Origin: Lachnospiraceae bacterium
GTDB lineage: Bacteria > Bacillota > Clostridia > Lachnospirales > Lachnospiraceae
NCBI GenBank assembly: GCA_028689655.1
Contig: JAQVCT010000002.1
Coordinates: 186,001-250,000, forward strand
Reading direction: 5' to 3'
Length of the DNA: 64,000 nt
Shown: positions 36,300-43,102 of the stretch, in pieces
How the letters are laid out: every line of letters starts with the position of its first letter
Position numbering within the stretch: the stretch's first letter is position 1
The notes under the pieces: generated by a model
Databases searched by the model: none
What the model was told of the DNA's origin: nothing
What the model saw: only the letters and a program-made list of their open reading frames with translations
Program-made: the position numbers and the translations under genes

Positions 36300-36773
36300 T
36301 TATTTATCTGATCCCGCCGGAAACATCTTTCCGAATAAAAATCTGACCAATGGACCTGCAGCAAATAACTGCCAGAAAAATGCCATCGGAAAATTTTTCA
36401 CAGTGGTCTCAATCCAGATGGAGATGATCTCCGGCTGGAATCCGCCCTTGAATAAGAGGGTCGCTGCCAGACTCATCATCGGGCACATAAACCAGATGGA
36501 CAATGCGGAGATTGCCAGGATGATGAAGATCGGTTTCTCCTGACCCGGTGTCACCAGATGAAAGGCGATCTTTTTCGCCAGTGGTCCCGCAATAAAAGTA
36601 TCCAGGATAAATCCTGCTACCCCCATGATCGGTAATTCTGCAAGGGCCGCAACAAATACAAAGTTCTGCATTCCCCCCACTTCCAATGAAATGTTATAGC
36701 AAATCATTGCATAGACCATGACAAGTACCATCATGATCGTATAAATTGTTTCCTGTTTTCTGTTCTGTGGCAT
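36300..36773 (-). CDS. DUF2798 family membrane protein
   Basis: 157 residues with four predicted transmembrane segments in two similar halves: VLVMVYAMICYNISLEVGG and, later, ILAISALSIWFMCPMMSLAA. The repeated arrangement and the phrases FILDTFIAGPLAKKIAF and ...FAAGPLVRFLFGKMF fit the DUF2798 repeat. Function unknown. GAGGAGG precedes the ATG. It is monocistronic and closed by a strong terminator; the leader holds an inverted repeat. Confidence 0.75.
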   Translation of the reverse strand: MPQNRKQETIYTIMMVLVMVYAMICYNISLEVGGMQNFVFVAALAELPIMGVAGFILDTFIAGPLAKKIAFHLVTPGQEKPIFIILAISALSIWFMCPMMSLAATLLFKGGFQPEIISIWIETTVKNFPMAFFWQLFAAGPLVRFLFGKMFPAGSDK

Positions 36774-36836
36774 AAATTAATTTCCTCCTCAAATGTGTTA
36801 TGTTCCTGTGTAAAACTTTCATTGCCAAGCCAAATC

Positions 36837-36883
36837 AGGCGCAAAAAAAGAGACCCAGCGAAAACTTTCATCTCACTGCGCCT
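36837..36883 (-). promoter_or_regulatory. Structured leader upstream of the DUF2798 gene
   Basis: AGGCGCA (36837-36843) pairs with TGCGCCT (36877-36883), and AGAGA inside it (36849-36853) pairs with TCTC (36871-36874). An A7/T7 run lies next to the inner stem. It does not match a riboswitch class I know. Confidence 0.35.
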
Positions 36884-37005
36884 CATAAATTATGCGACTC
36901 GTTGCAACTACCATTAATTGTATGTATCTTATCATATTTTTCATTGCGATGTAAGTACTTTTTTCATACAATTTCTCTTCTGATTTGTCTGTACTATTTA
37001 CTATA

Positions 37006-37284
37006 CTATTTTTCCCTTTTCAGAGGAACAATCTCCAATGTATATCCCAGTGGTACCAGAATTTTAAGAATACTGTCCAACTGTGGTGAATGAACCTTTT
37101 TCTCTAATCTGGCGATTGCAGGTTGTTTCATATTGCAGATTTTTCCCAATTGTGCCTGAGACATATTTTGTTCCTCTCGAATATGTATCATTGTCTCTAT
37201 GAGTTTTTCTTCTATTTTAACAGCCTCTGCCTCCTCTTCCGAAAGATTGATTTCCTTTTTTAATTCATTCCATGTGGTTGTCAT
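37006..37284 (-). CDS. HigA-type antitoxin (XRE helix-turn-helix)
   Basis: 92 residues. A Cro/C1 helix-turn-helix in the central part: MSQAQLGKICNMKQPAIARLEK, with LDSILKILVPLGYTLEIVP at the end, as in HigA-like antitoxins. It should bind and neutralise the toxin encoded just upstream and repress the shared promoter. The start (GAGGAGGATG before the ATG) overlaps the toxin stop by 20 bp, so translation is probably coupled. The toxin-first order is that of HigBA systems. Confidence 0.85.
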   Translation of the reverse strand: MTTTWNELKKEINLSEEEAEAVKIEEKLIETMIHIREEQNMSQAQLGKICNMKQPAIARLEKKVHSPQLDSILKILVPLGYTLEIVPLKREK

Positions 37285-37639
37285 GTTTTTGCATCCTCCT
37301 CAAATAATCCGATAGATTTCTTTTTGCCCTCTCTATTTCCCTTACAGGTGTTTTTCTTGTTTTCTTTACAAACTGATGCAGTATTATAAATGTATTATTT
37401 TCCACATATGCATATAATATACGATTTCTCAACGGGCGTAATTCCCATATGTCATCATCCAGATGCTTTGTTATGGGTTCCCCAATTCTCGTCCCATATT
37501 GTTCCAGCTCATTGAAATATGCAATAATTTTCGTAAGATTAATACGACTGTTCTTATCTTCTCTACAGCTTAATGCACGGATATAACCTGCTGTTTCACT
37601 ATATCCGTTTTTGTCTTCATAAAATTCTATTTTGTACAT
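37265..37639 (-). CDS. RelE/HigB-type toxin (phage-derived Gp49-like family)
   Basis: 124 residues with the Gp49/HigB core: ISxx-like start YKIEFYEDKNGYSE, then KHLDDDIWELRPLRNRILYAYV and FIILHQFVKKTRKTPVREIERAKR. Members are ribosome-dependent mRNA interferases. The basic C-terminus suits RNA binding. AAAAGGAG precedes the ATG. It is first in a two-gene operon with the XRE-type antitoxin. No remnant of a mobile element is visible beside it. Confidence 0.85.
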   Translation of the reverse strand: MYKIEFYEDKNGYSETAGYIRALSCREDKNSRINLTKIIAYFNELEQYGTRIGEPITKHLDDDIWELRPLRNRILYAYVENNTFIILHQFVKKTRKTPVREIERAKRNLSDYLRRMQKHDNHME

Positions 37640-37895
37640 TATTCTCCTTTTATACTAGCAGTTTTCAATTAAGTAGTCAATAACAAATATGTTATATTTC
37701 AAATAAAAATAACTGCATAATACGATTCATTTCATATTTTAAATGGGATTTGATAAGACAGAATATGTCTTTTTTGATTTGATTTCGATTTATATTATCA
37801 AATTTTTCTATAGAAAGCAATCTTTTTCTACCTTTTATAATCATGATCTTCAGCGCTTATGTTTATTATGATATACATCGCTGAGTGCACCACGC
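37640..37895. other. A/T-rich gap upstream of the toxin-antitoxin operon
   Basis: The gap from 37640 to the malY stop at 37953 is A/T rich. Apart from the malY terminator at 37896-37932 I see no gene, repeat or structured RNA. It must contain the toxin-antitoxin promoter. Confidence 0.5.
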
Positions 37896-37932
37896 AAAAA
37901 CTGCTGTAACAAAATATGCTACAGCAGTTTTT
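37896..37932 (-). terminator. Terminator of the ridA-nhaC-malY operon
   Basis: AAAAACTGCTGTA (37896-37908) and TACAGCAGTTTTT (37920-37932) form a perfect 13-bp stem ending in T5, 20 bp past the malY stop. Confidence 0.9.
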
Positions 37933-37952
37933 CCTTTTTCCATTTTCACTTT

Positions 37953-39137
37953 TTACTTTTTCAGAAGTGGATACGCTTTTCTCATTCGTTCAAAGGCATC
38001 CGAAAGCATTTTCCGGGTGGTTCCCAGATTCAGTCTGAAATATCCCAATCCTTTTTCTCCAAATTTGGTTCCCATATACACTTCTACTCCTGCTTCTCTG
38101 ATAAACCACTCTTTCAGTTCATCCTCGCTGCATCCCAATGCTTCGTAGCTGATCCACAGTAAGTAGGTTCCTTCTCTTGGGAAGATTTGGAATTCTGGAA
38201 AATGTTTTCCAAAATATTCTCTGGTAAAAGCATCGTTCTCATCTATATAGGTCAAAACGGCATCATACCAGTCATCACTGTTCCGGTACCCCTGCTCCAC
38301 GGCAGCCACCGCGAAGATATTGGGATTATTCATACCAAGCCGATGAATATCTTCCTCCAGCATTTTCTTATATTTCCCATTGGGAATGATCAGGTAGGAG
38401 ACGATCACCCCTGGCACATTGAACGTCTTTGTGGGGGAAGATGCCACGATCAATCTGTCCCTCACTTCATCCGCAAGCTGTAGTGCCGTGGTAAATTGAA
38501 TTCCCGGTGCCGTAAAGTCACCATGTATTTCATCCACATACAGGAGTAACTTATGCTTCACACAAAACGCACCAATCTTTTCCAGTTCTTCTCTGTCCCA
38601 TACTCGGGAAACGGGATTAAAGGGACTGCACAGAATATACATTTTCGTCTTTTCCGATACCAGGGTTTCCAACTCGTCAAAATCAATGGTATACTTTCCA
38701 TCACGGATGATCAAAGGTGATTCCACCGCCACTCTGTGATTTTTCACAATTCCTTCATAGAGTGCATCATAGCTGGGTGTATGAATGATAACTTCCTCCC
38801 CGGGATTGGTATACGTCTCCACGGCAAGGCTTACGGAAATACTGATTCTGGGGCAAAATAATATTTCTTCTTTTTTCACATCTGTATGATTCTTATCTCT
38901 GAACCAGCGAATAATCGCCTCATAAAATCCTTCATTGATGTCCGTATATCCATAGATTCCGTGATCTACACATGACTGAAATGCATCTGATATGGATTGT
39001 GGTGCCTTAAAGTCCATATCAGCAACTCCCAGGTGTATCAGATCCTGACTGTGATACACCTGATCCATGGTATCCCACTTTGCACAATTTGTATTTCTTC
39101 TATCTATGACTTGATCTAATTTTATTGATTCCTGCAT
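37953..39137 (-). CDS. PLP-dependent aminotransferase/C-S beta-lyase (MalY/PatB type)
   Basis: 394 residues, fold type I PLP enzyme. The start ...DQVIDRRNTNCAKWD and LGVADMDFKAPQSI match MalY/PatB; the PLP lysine lies in VASSPTKTFNVPGV. PatB/MalY enzymes cleave cystathionine, cysteine or other C-S bonds to a thiol, ammonia and pyruvate by way of 2-aminoacrylate. It is the last gene of ridA-nhaC-malY, starting 13 bp after the transporter. RidA hydrolyses the reactive enamine that such lyases release, so the neighbours fit this activity. Confidence 0.9.
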   Translation of the reverse strand: MQESIKLDQVIDRRNTNCAKWDTMDQVYHSQDLIHLGVADMDFKAPQSISDAFQSCVDHGIYGYTDINEGFYEAIIRWFRDKNHTDVKKEEILFCPRISISVSLAVETYTNPGEEVIIHTPSYDALYEGIVKNHRVAVESPLIIRDGKYTIDFDELETLVSEKTKMYILCSPFNPVSRVWDREELEKIGAFCVKHKLLLYVDEIHGDFTAPGIQFTTALQLADEVRDRLIVASSPTKTFNVPGVIVSYLIIPNGKYKKMLEEDIHRLGMNNPNIFAVAAVEQGYRNSDDWYDAVLTYIDENDAFTREYFGKHFPEFQIFPREGTYLLWISYEALGCSEDELKEWFIREAGVEVYMGTKFGEKGLGYFRLNLGTTRKMLSDAFERMRKAYPLLKK

Positions 39138-39150
39138 CTTGTTTCCTCTT

Positions 39151-40638
39151 TTATACTGTGGTGGTATCTTTATTCAGTTCCAAATATTCCTCATAATATG
39201 GGCTTCCAGGCTTAATCTTCATAATTCCAATTCCTGTGGCAGCTAAGATCAAGGCGAAGATCACACCAGTATAACAGATACATGCCCATGGCAGATATGC
39301 CATGGTAGGAACACCTAATGTGGTGGCCATATAGACACCTGCTGCCGTCCACGGTGTGATCGGCTCCACAACTGTAGCGGAATCTTCCAAAGTTCTGGAT
39401 AGATTTCGCGGTTCCAGTCCTCTTTTAATATAGGCATTTCTGAACATTTCTCCCGGCAGCAAGATGGAAAGCTGACCATTGGAGGTTACGAAAACTGCGG
39501 TGATACAGGATAAGATCGTCGCACCGATCAAGCCAAATGTGCTCTTTACATGAGACATTACTTTACTTAACACGATATCCAATGAATTCGTTACCGAGAG
39601 TGCTCCCGCAAATGCATATGCACAGAAAGAGATCAGCACAACACCAAGCATGGAGAACATACCGCCACGCTCCAGTAATCTTGCCACCTCCGGTATGAAG
39701 CTTGCAGCGTCTACGCCTTCGATCATGACCATGTCTAATTTGAACCCGTTAACTGCTGCTTCAAAACACTGAACCAGATTGAATCCCTGAAATACAATGG
39801 CATTGAACATCGCCATGGCGCTTGCCAGCAGCATCACAGGCACCGTAGGTTTCTTCATGATGGCTCCTGCAAGTACTAATATAATGGGAACGATAATTAA
39901 AATATTGAAATCATATACCTGATCCAATGTATTTAAGATAATACCAACGTTCTCCGGTGCGGCAGTTTCCAGACCAGTTCCTATTTTCAGTCCAATTACT
40001 GTGTATACAATCGTACAAATAACAAAACCAGGTCCCGTTGTCCAGAACATATGCTTAATATGGTCGTATAGATTAGAACCTGCTGCGATGGGAGCAAGGT
40101 TTGTGGTATCTGATAAAGGTGACATCTTATCACCAAAGTAAGCACCTGACACAACTGCACCTGCTACGATAGGCAATGGTGCTCCTAATCCTGCTGCCAC
40201 ACCCATCAATGCTACGCCTATGGTTCCCGCTGATCCCCATGATGTTCCGGTACATACAGAGACGATGGCTGTTACCAGAAAGGCTGTTACCACAAGATAA
40301 GATGGATTGATGATCTTGAGACCATAATATACCATCATTGGAATCGTTCCGCCAATTTCCCATGTTCCGATCAAAAAACCTACAATGATCAAAATAAAAA
40401 TAGCCGGCAGTGTTTTGGAGAGTTTTCCAACGATAGAATCCATGATCTCATCCCATGAATATCCCAAATAAACTGCAATAAATGCTGCTACAGCAGCCGA
40501 AACAAGCATTAATACTTCAACACTCAAGCCATATCCTGCGTAACCTATCCCCAACAATAGGATCATTGCTATGATCGGTAAAACTGCAAGAAAAAATATT
40601 GTTTGTTTTTTTTCTCTTACATTCTTCTCTTTTCCCAT
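39151..40638 (-). CDS. NhaC-family Na+/H+ antiporter or solute/Na+ exchanger
   Basis: 495 residues with about 12 hydrophobic segments. NhaC-type features are VCTGTSWGSAGTIGVALMGVA, GAVVSGAYFGDKMSPLSDTTNLAP and VFVTSNGQLSILLPGEMF. Some family members exchange organic anions or amino acids rather than only H+ and Na+, for example MleN in Bacillus. Context with a C-S lyase and RidA suggests import of a sulphur-containing amino acid here, which is inference. AGGAGGAAATC precedes the ATG at 40638. It is the second gene of its operon, 13 bp after ridA. Confidence 0.88.
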   Translation of the reverse strand: MGKEKNVREKKQTIFFLAVLPIIAMILLLGIGYAGYGLSVEVLMLVSAAVAAFIAVYLGYSWDEIMDSIVGKLSKTLPAIFILIIVGFLIGTWEIGGTIPMMVYYGLKIINPSYLVVTAFLVTAIVSVCTGTSWGSAGTIGVALMGVAAGLGAPLPIVAGAVVSGAYFGDKMSPLSDTTNLAPIAAGSNLYDHIKHMFWTTGPGFVICTIVYTVIGLKIGTGLETAAPENVGIILNTLDQVYDFNILIIVPIILVLAGAIMKKPTVPVMLLASAMAMFNAIVFQGFNLVQCFEAAVNGFKLDMVMIEGVDAASFIPEVARLLERGGMFSMLGVVLISFCAYAFAGALSVTNSLDIVLSKVMSHVKSTFGLIGATILSCITAVFVTSNGQLSILLPGEMFRNAYIKRGLEPRNLSRTLEDSATVVEPITPWTAAGVYMATTLGVPTMAYLPWACICYTGVIFALILAATGIGIMKIKPGSPYYEEYLELNKDTTTV

Positions 40639-40651
40639 GATTTCCTCCTGA

Positions 40652-41029
40652 TTATTCACAAATTGTTGCGATTACTTCCACTTCGCACAAAACTTTCTTA
40701 GGTAATTCTTTCACTGCAACACATGATCTGGCTGGTTTACCGCTGAAATATTTTTCATATATTTTATTAAACGCTGAAAAATCTTCCATGTTGTCCAGAT
40801 AACATGTGGTTTTAATACTCTTCTCCAGGGATGAACCTGCCTCTTTTAAGACCGCTGACAGATTTTTCATGACCTGTTCTGCCTGTTCTTCCACTGTATT
40901 TCCTGCAATTTCACCCGTCTCAGGTATGATAGGAATCTGCCCTGATGTAAAAATCAGATTATCAACCACGATTGCCTGAGAATATGGACCAATTGCAGCA
41001 GGTGCATTCTTAGTTTCTACTTTTTTCAT
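40652..41029 (-). CDS. ridA: RidA/YjgF family enamine/imine deaminase
   Basis: 125 residues, full RidA length. Signature elements are APAAIGPYSQAI, FTSGQIPIIPETGEI, and PARSCVAVKELPKKVLCEVEVIA with the substrate-binding Arg in ARSC and the acid Glu near the end. RidA hydrolyses 2-aminoacrylate and other enamines formed by PLP enzymes, preventing damage. AGGAGGAAGG precedes the ATG. It is the first gene of the operon, expressed from a near-consensus promoter (41056-41084). Confidence 0.93.
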   Translation of the reverse strand: MKKVETKNAPAAIGPYSQAIVVDNLIFTSGQIPIIPETGEIAGNTVEEQAEQVMKNLSAVLKEAGSSLEKSIKTTCYLDNMEDFSAFNKIYEKYFSGKPARSCVAVKELPKKVLCEVEVIATICE

Positions 41030-41055
41030 TTTCTTATCCTTCCTCCTTTTTCTAC

Positions 41056-41084
41056 AGTGTATCGCATTAATATATTTTAGTCAA
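41056..41084 (-). promoter_or_regulatory. Sigma-A promoter for ridA-nhaC-malY
   Basis: On the minus strand TTGACT (41084-41079), a 17-bp spacer and TACACT (41061-41056) lie 27 bp before the ridA ATG. Confidence 0.65.
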
Positions 41085-41129
41085 TGAAATATTGTTCGTT
41101 ATAATGAATGAATTTTTAATTATTTTTTG

Positions 41130-41158
41130 TTGATAATGACTAGATTTTCTTTTATAAT
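41130..41158 (+). promoter_or_regulatory. Sigma-A promoter for the YheO-type regulator
   Basis: TTGATA (41130-41135), a 17-bp spacer and a perfect TATAAT (41153-41158) lie 42 bp before the ATG at 41201. Confidence 0.75.
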
Positions 41159-41200
41159 TGTATTTAAGAACAACAAAATTACTGCATAAGGGGAATTACT

Positions 41201-41872
41201 ATGGAAAAGACCGAAAAATATATTACTCTCACAACAATTGATAAAATGATCTTAAATTCCTATGGGAGCATGGTCATGGATCTGGGTGAATATCTGGGAG
41301 AGGGGTATGAGATCATACTTCACAGCCTGGAGGATCTGCACTGTTCTGTTATCGCAATCGTGAACGGCTCTTACTCCGGACGGAAGATTGGTTCTCCCAT
41401 CACCAATCTGGCTCTGGAAATGCTGTCCAAGATCAAGCACACCAACAAACCTTCCTCTGTGAATTACCTCAATCGTTCCTCCGACGGAACACCACTTCGT
41501 TCCTCCACCATTCCCATTCTGGGAGAACGTGACCGTATCATCGGTCTGCTGTGCATTAACTTCTATACCAATGTGTCCTTCGCCTCTCTGTTAAATAAGT
41601 TTGATCCAGCCACCCTTGCCAGCAATGATCTGACACAGATTTCCGAAAATTTTACGGATAATACGGATGAACTGATCCATCAATCTGTTTCTCAAATAAA
41701 AAAACAGGTCATGGAAGATAATTCCATAACCCATCAAAATAAAAATAAGGAAATCGTTATTCGTTTAAATGACAAAGGTATCTTCAATCTGAAGGATGCT
41801 GTAGTAAAGGTTGCCACAGATCTACAGATTTCCAAAAATACCGTCTACATGCATATTCGAAATATTAAGTAA
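41201..41872 (+). CDS. YheO/DauR-family transcriptional regulator
   Basis: 223 residues. An N-terminal PAS-like YheO sensor domain (about 15-125: LGEGYEIILHSLEDLHCSVIAIVNG ... RDRIIGLLCINFYTNV) and a C-terminal helix-turn-helix (VIRLNDKGIFNLKDAVVKVATDLQISKNTVYMHI). In Pseudomonas, DauR of this family represses D-arginine catabolism genes. It is divergent from ridA-nhaC-malY and so probably controls that operon in response to an amino-acid-like compound. AAGGGG precedes the ATG. The C-terminal RNIK ends the protein without an extra domain. Confidence 0.88.
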   Translation: MEKTEKYITLTTIDKMILNSYGSMVMDLGEYLGEGYEIILHSLEDLHCSVIAIVNGSYSGRKIGSPITNLALEMLSKIKHTNKPSSVNYLNRSSDGTPLRSSTIPILGERDRIIGLLCINFYTNVSFASLLNKFDPATLASNDLTQISENFTDNTDELIHQSVSQIKKQVMEDNSITHQNKNKEIVIRLNDKGIFNLKDAVVKVATDLQISKNTVYMHIRNIK

Positions 41873-41875
41873 AAG

Positions 41876-41897
41876 AGTGAAAAATAAATTTTTCACT
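41876..41897. terminator. Short bidirectional hairpin between convergent genes
   Basis: AGTGAAAAA (41876-41884) and TTTTTCACT (41889-41897) form a 9-bp stem with a TAAA loop between the YheO-type gene and the CarD-like gene. It is A/T rich and has no T-tract, so weak. Confidence 0.4.
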
Positions 41898-41919
41898 GCA
41901 CTAAAATATGAAATAAAAA

Positions 41920-42228
41920 TCAGGAAATCTTTTCTCCGTTACATTGCAGCACATATTCCATTTCCTGCTGTCTTAATTCCGGCAGTTCCTGCTCTGCATT
42001 TTCGCTATCCTGCTTCAACGTCTCTGCCTCTTCCAGGGTAATCAACTCACGCAGCAGCACTGCGTGATGTTCTACCGGAATATATGCGATTTTCGCCTTG
42101 TTCGTCACCGAACGTAGAAAATAATAGGGTGTTGGCACATTTCCTTTATTGTGAGAAAGCTTCGTAATGTCTTCCACGCGGCAAACACCCAGGGTTTCAC
42201 TATAAATGATATCTTTTTTCTGAAACAT
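41920..42228 (-). CDS. Small CarD-like protein (RNA polymerase interaction domain)
   Basis: 102 residues. The first about 60 resemble the CarD/TRCF N-terminal domain that binds the RNA polymerase beta subunit: MFQKKDIIYSETLGVCRVEDI and YYFLRSVTNKAKIAYIPVEH. It lacks the large DNA-binding C-terminal domain of CarD and ends in a short acidic, Glu-rich helix. Function is unknown, perhaps transcription-related. A purine-rich AGGAGG precedes the ATG. The weak match means the family call is tentative. Confidence 0.6.
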   Translation of the reverse strand: MFQKKDIIYSETLGVCRVEDITKLSHNKGNVPTPYYFLRSVTNKAKIAYIPVEHHAVLLRELITLEEAETLKQDSENAEQELPELRQQEMEYVLQCNGEKIS

Positions 42229-42322
42229 ATGTCCCTCCTGCTTAATTCAACATGAGATCCTGCTGATCTCTTCCCTCTGTCTCATGATTTCCATTATTAT
42301 AACTGTTATATAAATACTTTCA

Positions 42323-42426
42323 TAACTATTCAGAGCCAAGCAAATTCATAAAAATACGCGAATCATGCTTGCATGAGTGAGCTGATTTTTGTGAATTTAT
42401 TTTTCCCATGGAATTCTGAATAATTA
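42323..42426. mobile_element. MITE-like element, copy 2 (about 104 bp)
   Basis: TAACTATTCAGA (42323-42334) and TCTGAATAATTA (42415-42426) bound a segment whose first 75 bases match copy 1 almost exactly (for example AATCATGCTTGCATGAGTGA). About 47 bases of the copy 1 interior are missing, so it is an internal deletion derivative. It sits between the CarD-like gene and nrdG. Confidence 0.8.
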
Positions 42427-42456
42427 CAATACTTTTATATGACTTCGGCAGATTTT

Positions 42457-42972
42457 CTACAGACATTGAATCCTCCCAGTGGCGAGATATTCCCCCATAG
42501 GGATCAGTCTCTGATTCTCGGAACCTCGAAACTTCAAGGCGATATTTTTCTGTTCCTGTACAAATGGGCCATCCACCAACACATCCAGACAGGATAAGAT
42601 TTCCTCTGTCACATCTGTATACTTCCCACCACCAGGTACCAGATCTCTCTCCAGTACATACCCTGTGTAAGCCCAGATGGACTTTTCCGGATATTGCTCC
42701 TTTACTTTCCCCAAGAAAGGAAGGATTGCTTTCTGGTTTTCCTCCTCAAAGGGATCACCACCCAGCAATGTCAATCCTGCCACATATGACGGCTTTAGGG
42801 AGTCTAACAATTCCTCTTCCACAAATTCATCAAAGGGCATTCCATTGGCAAAGTCCCAGGTCTCCGGCTGAAAACAGCCTTCACAGTGATTGCGGCATCC
42901 GGATACGAAAAGTACAGTACGCACGCCGGGTCCATTGGCAATATCGCAGTATTTTATTCCCGAATAATGCAT
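42457..42972 (-). CDS. nrdG: anaerobic ribonucleoside-triphosphate reductase activating protein
   Basis: 171 residues. A radical SAM activase that installs the glycyl radical in NrdD. The cluster motif CRNHCEGC lies near residue 27-34, after the start MHYSGIKYCDIANGPGVRTV; LTLLGGDPFEEEN is the SAM-binding GGE-like motif. AGGAGATGACAG precedes the ATG at 42972; a longer in-frame start at 43062 adds 30 residues with no support. It lies 130 bp downstream of nrdD on the same strand. Confidence 0.93.
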   Translation of the reverse strand: MHYSGIKYCDIANGPGVRTVLFVSGCRNHCEGCFQPETWDFANGMPFDEFVEEELLDSLKPSYVAGLTLLGGDPFEEENQKAILPFLGKVKEQYPEKSIWAYTGYVLERDLVPGGGKYTDVTEEILSCLDVLVDGPFVQEQKNIALKFRGSENQRLIPMGEYLATGRIQCL

Positions 42973-43102
42973 TCTGTCATCTCCTGTTTTTCCAGCCTGC
43001 CATTTGTTATATACACGCTGCTTGTTTTTCTTCTCAAAATCCCACACTGCCCTTATTTTCATAAGATTAATGTAACTTTATTTTTCGGACAATCTATGCC
43101 GA

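Noticed and set aside
37640-37895. tRNA or small RNA in the gap between the toxin and malY
   Set aside because: No cloverleaf or conserved RNA fold could be seen; the sequence is A/T-rich spacer.
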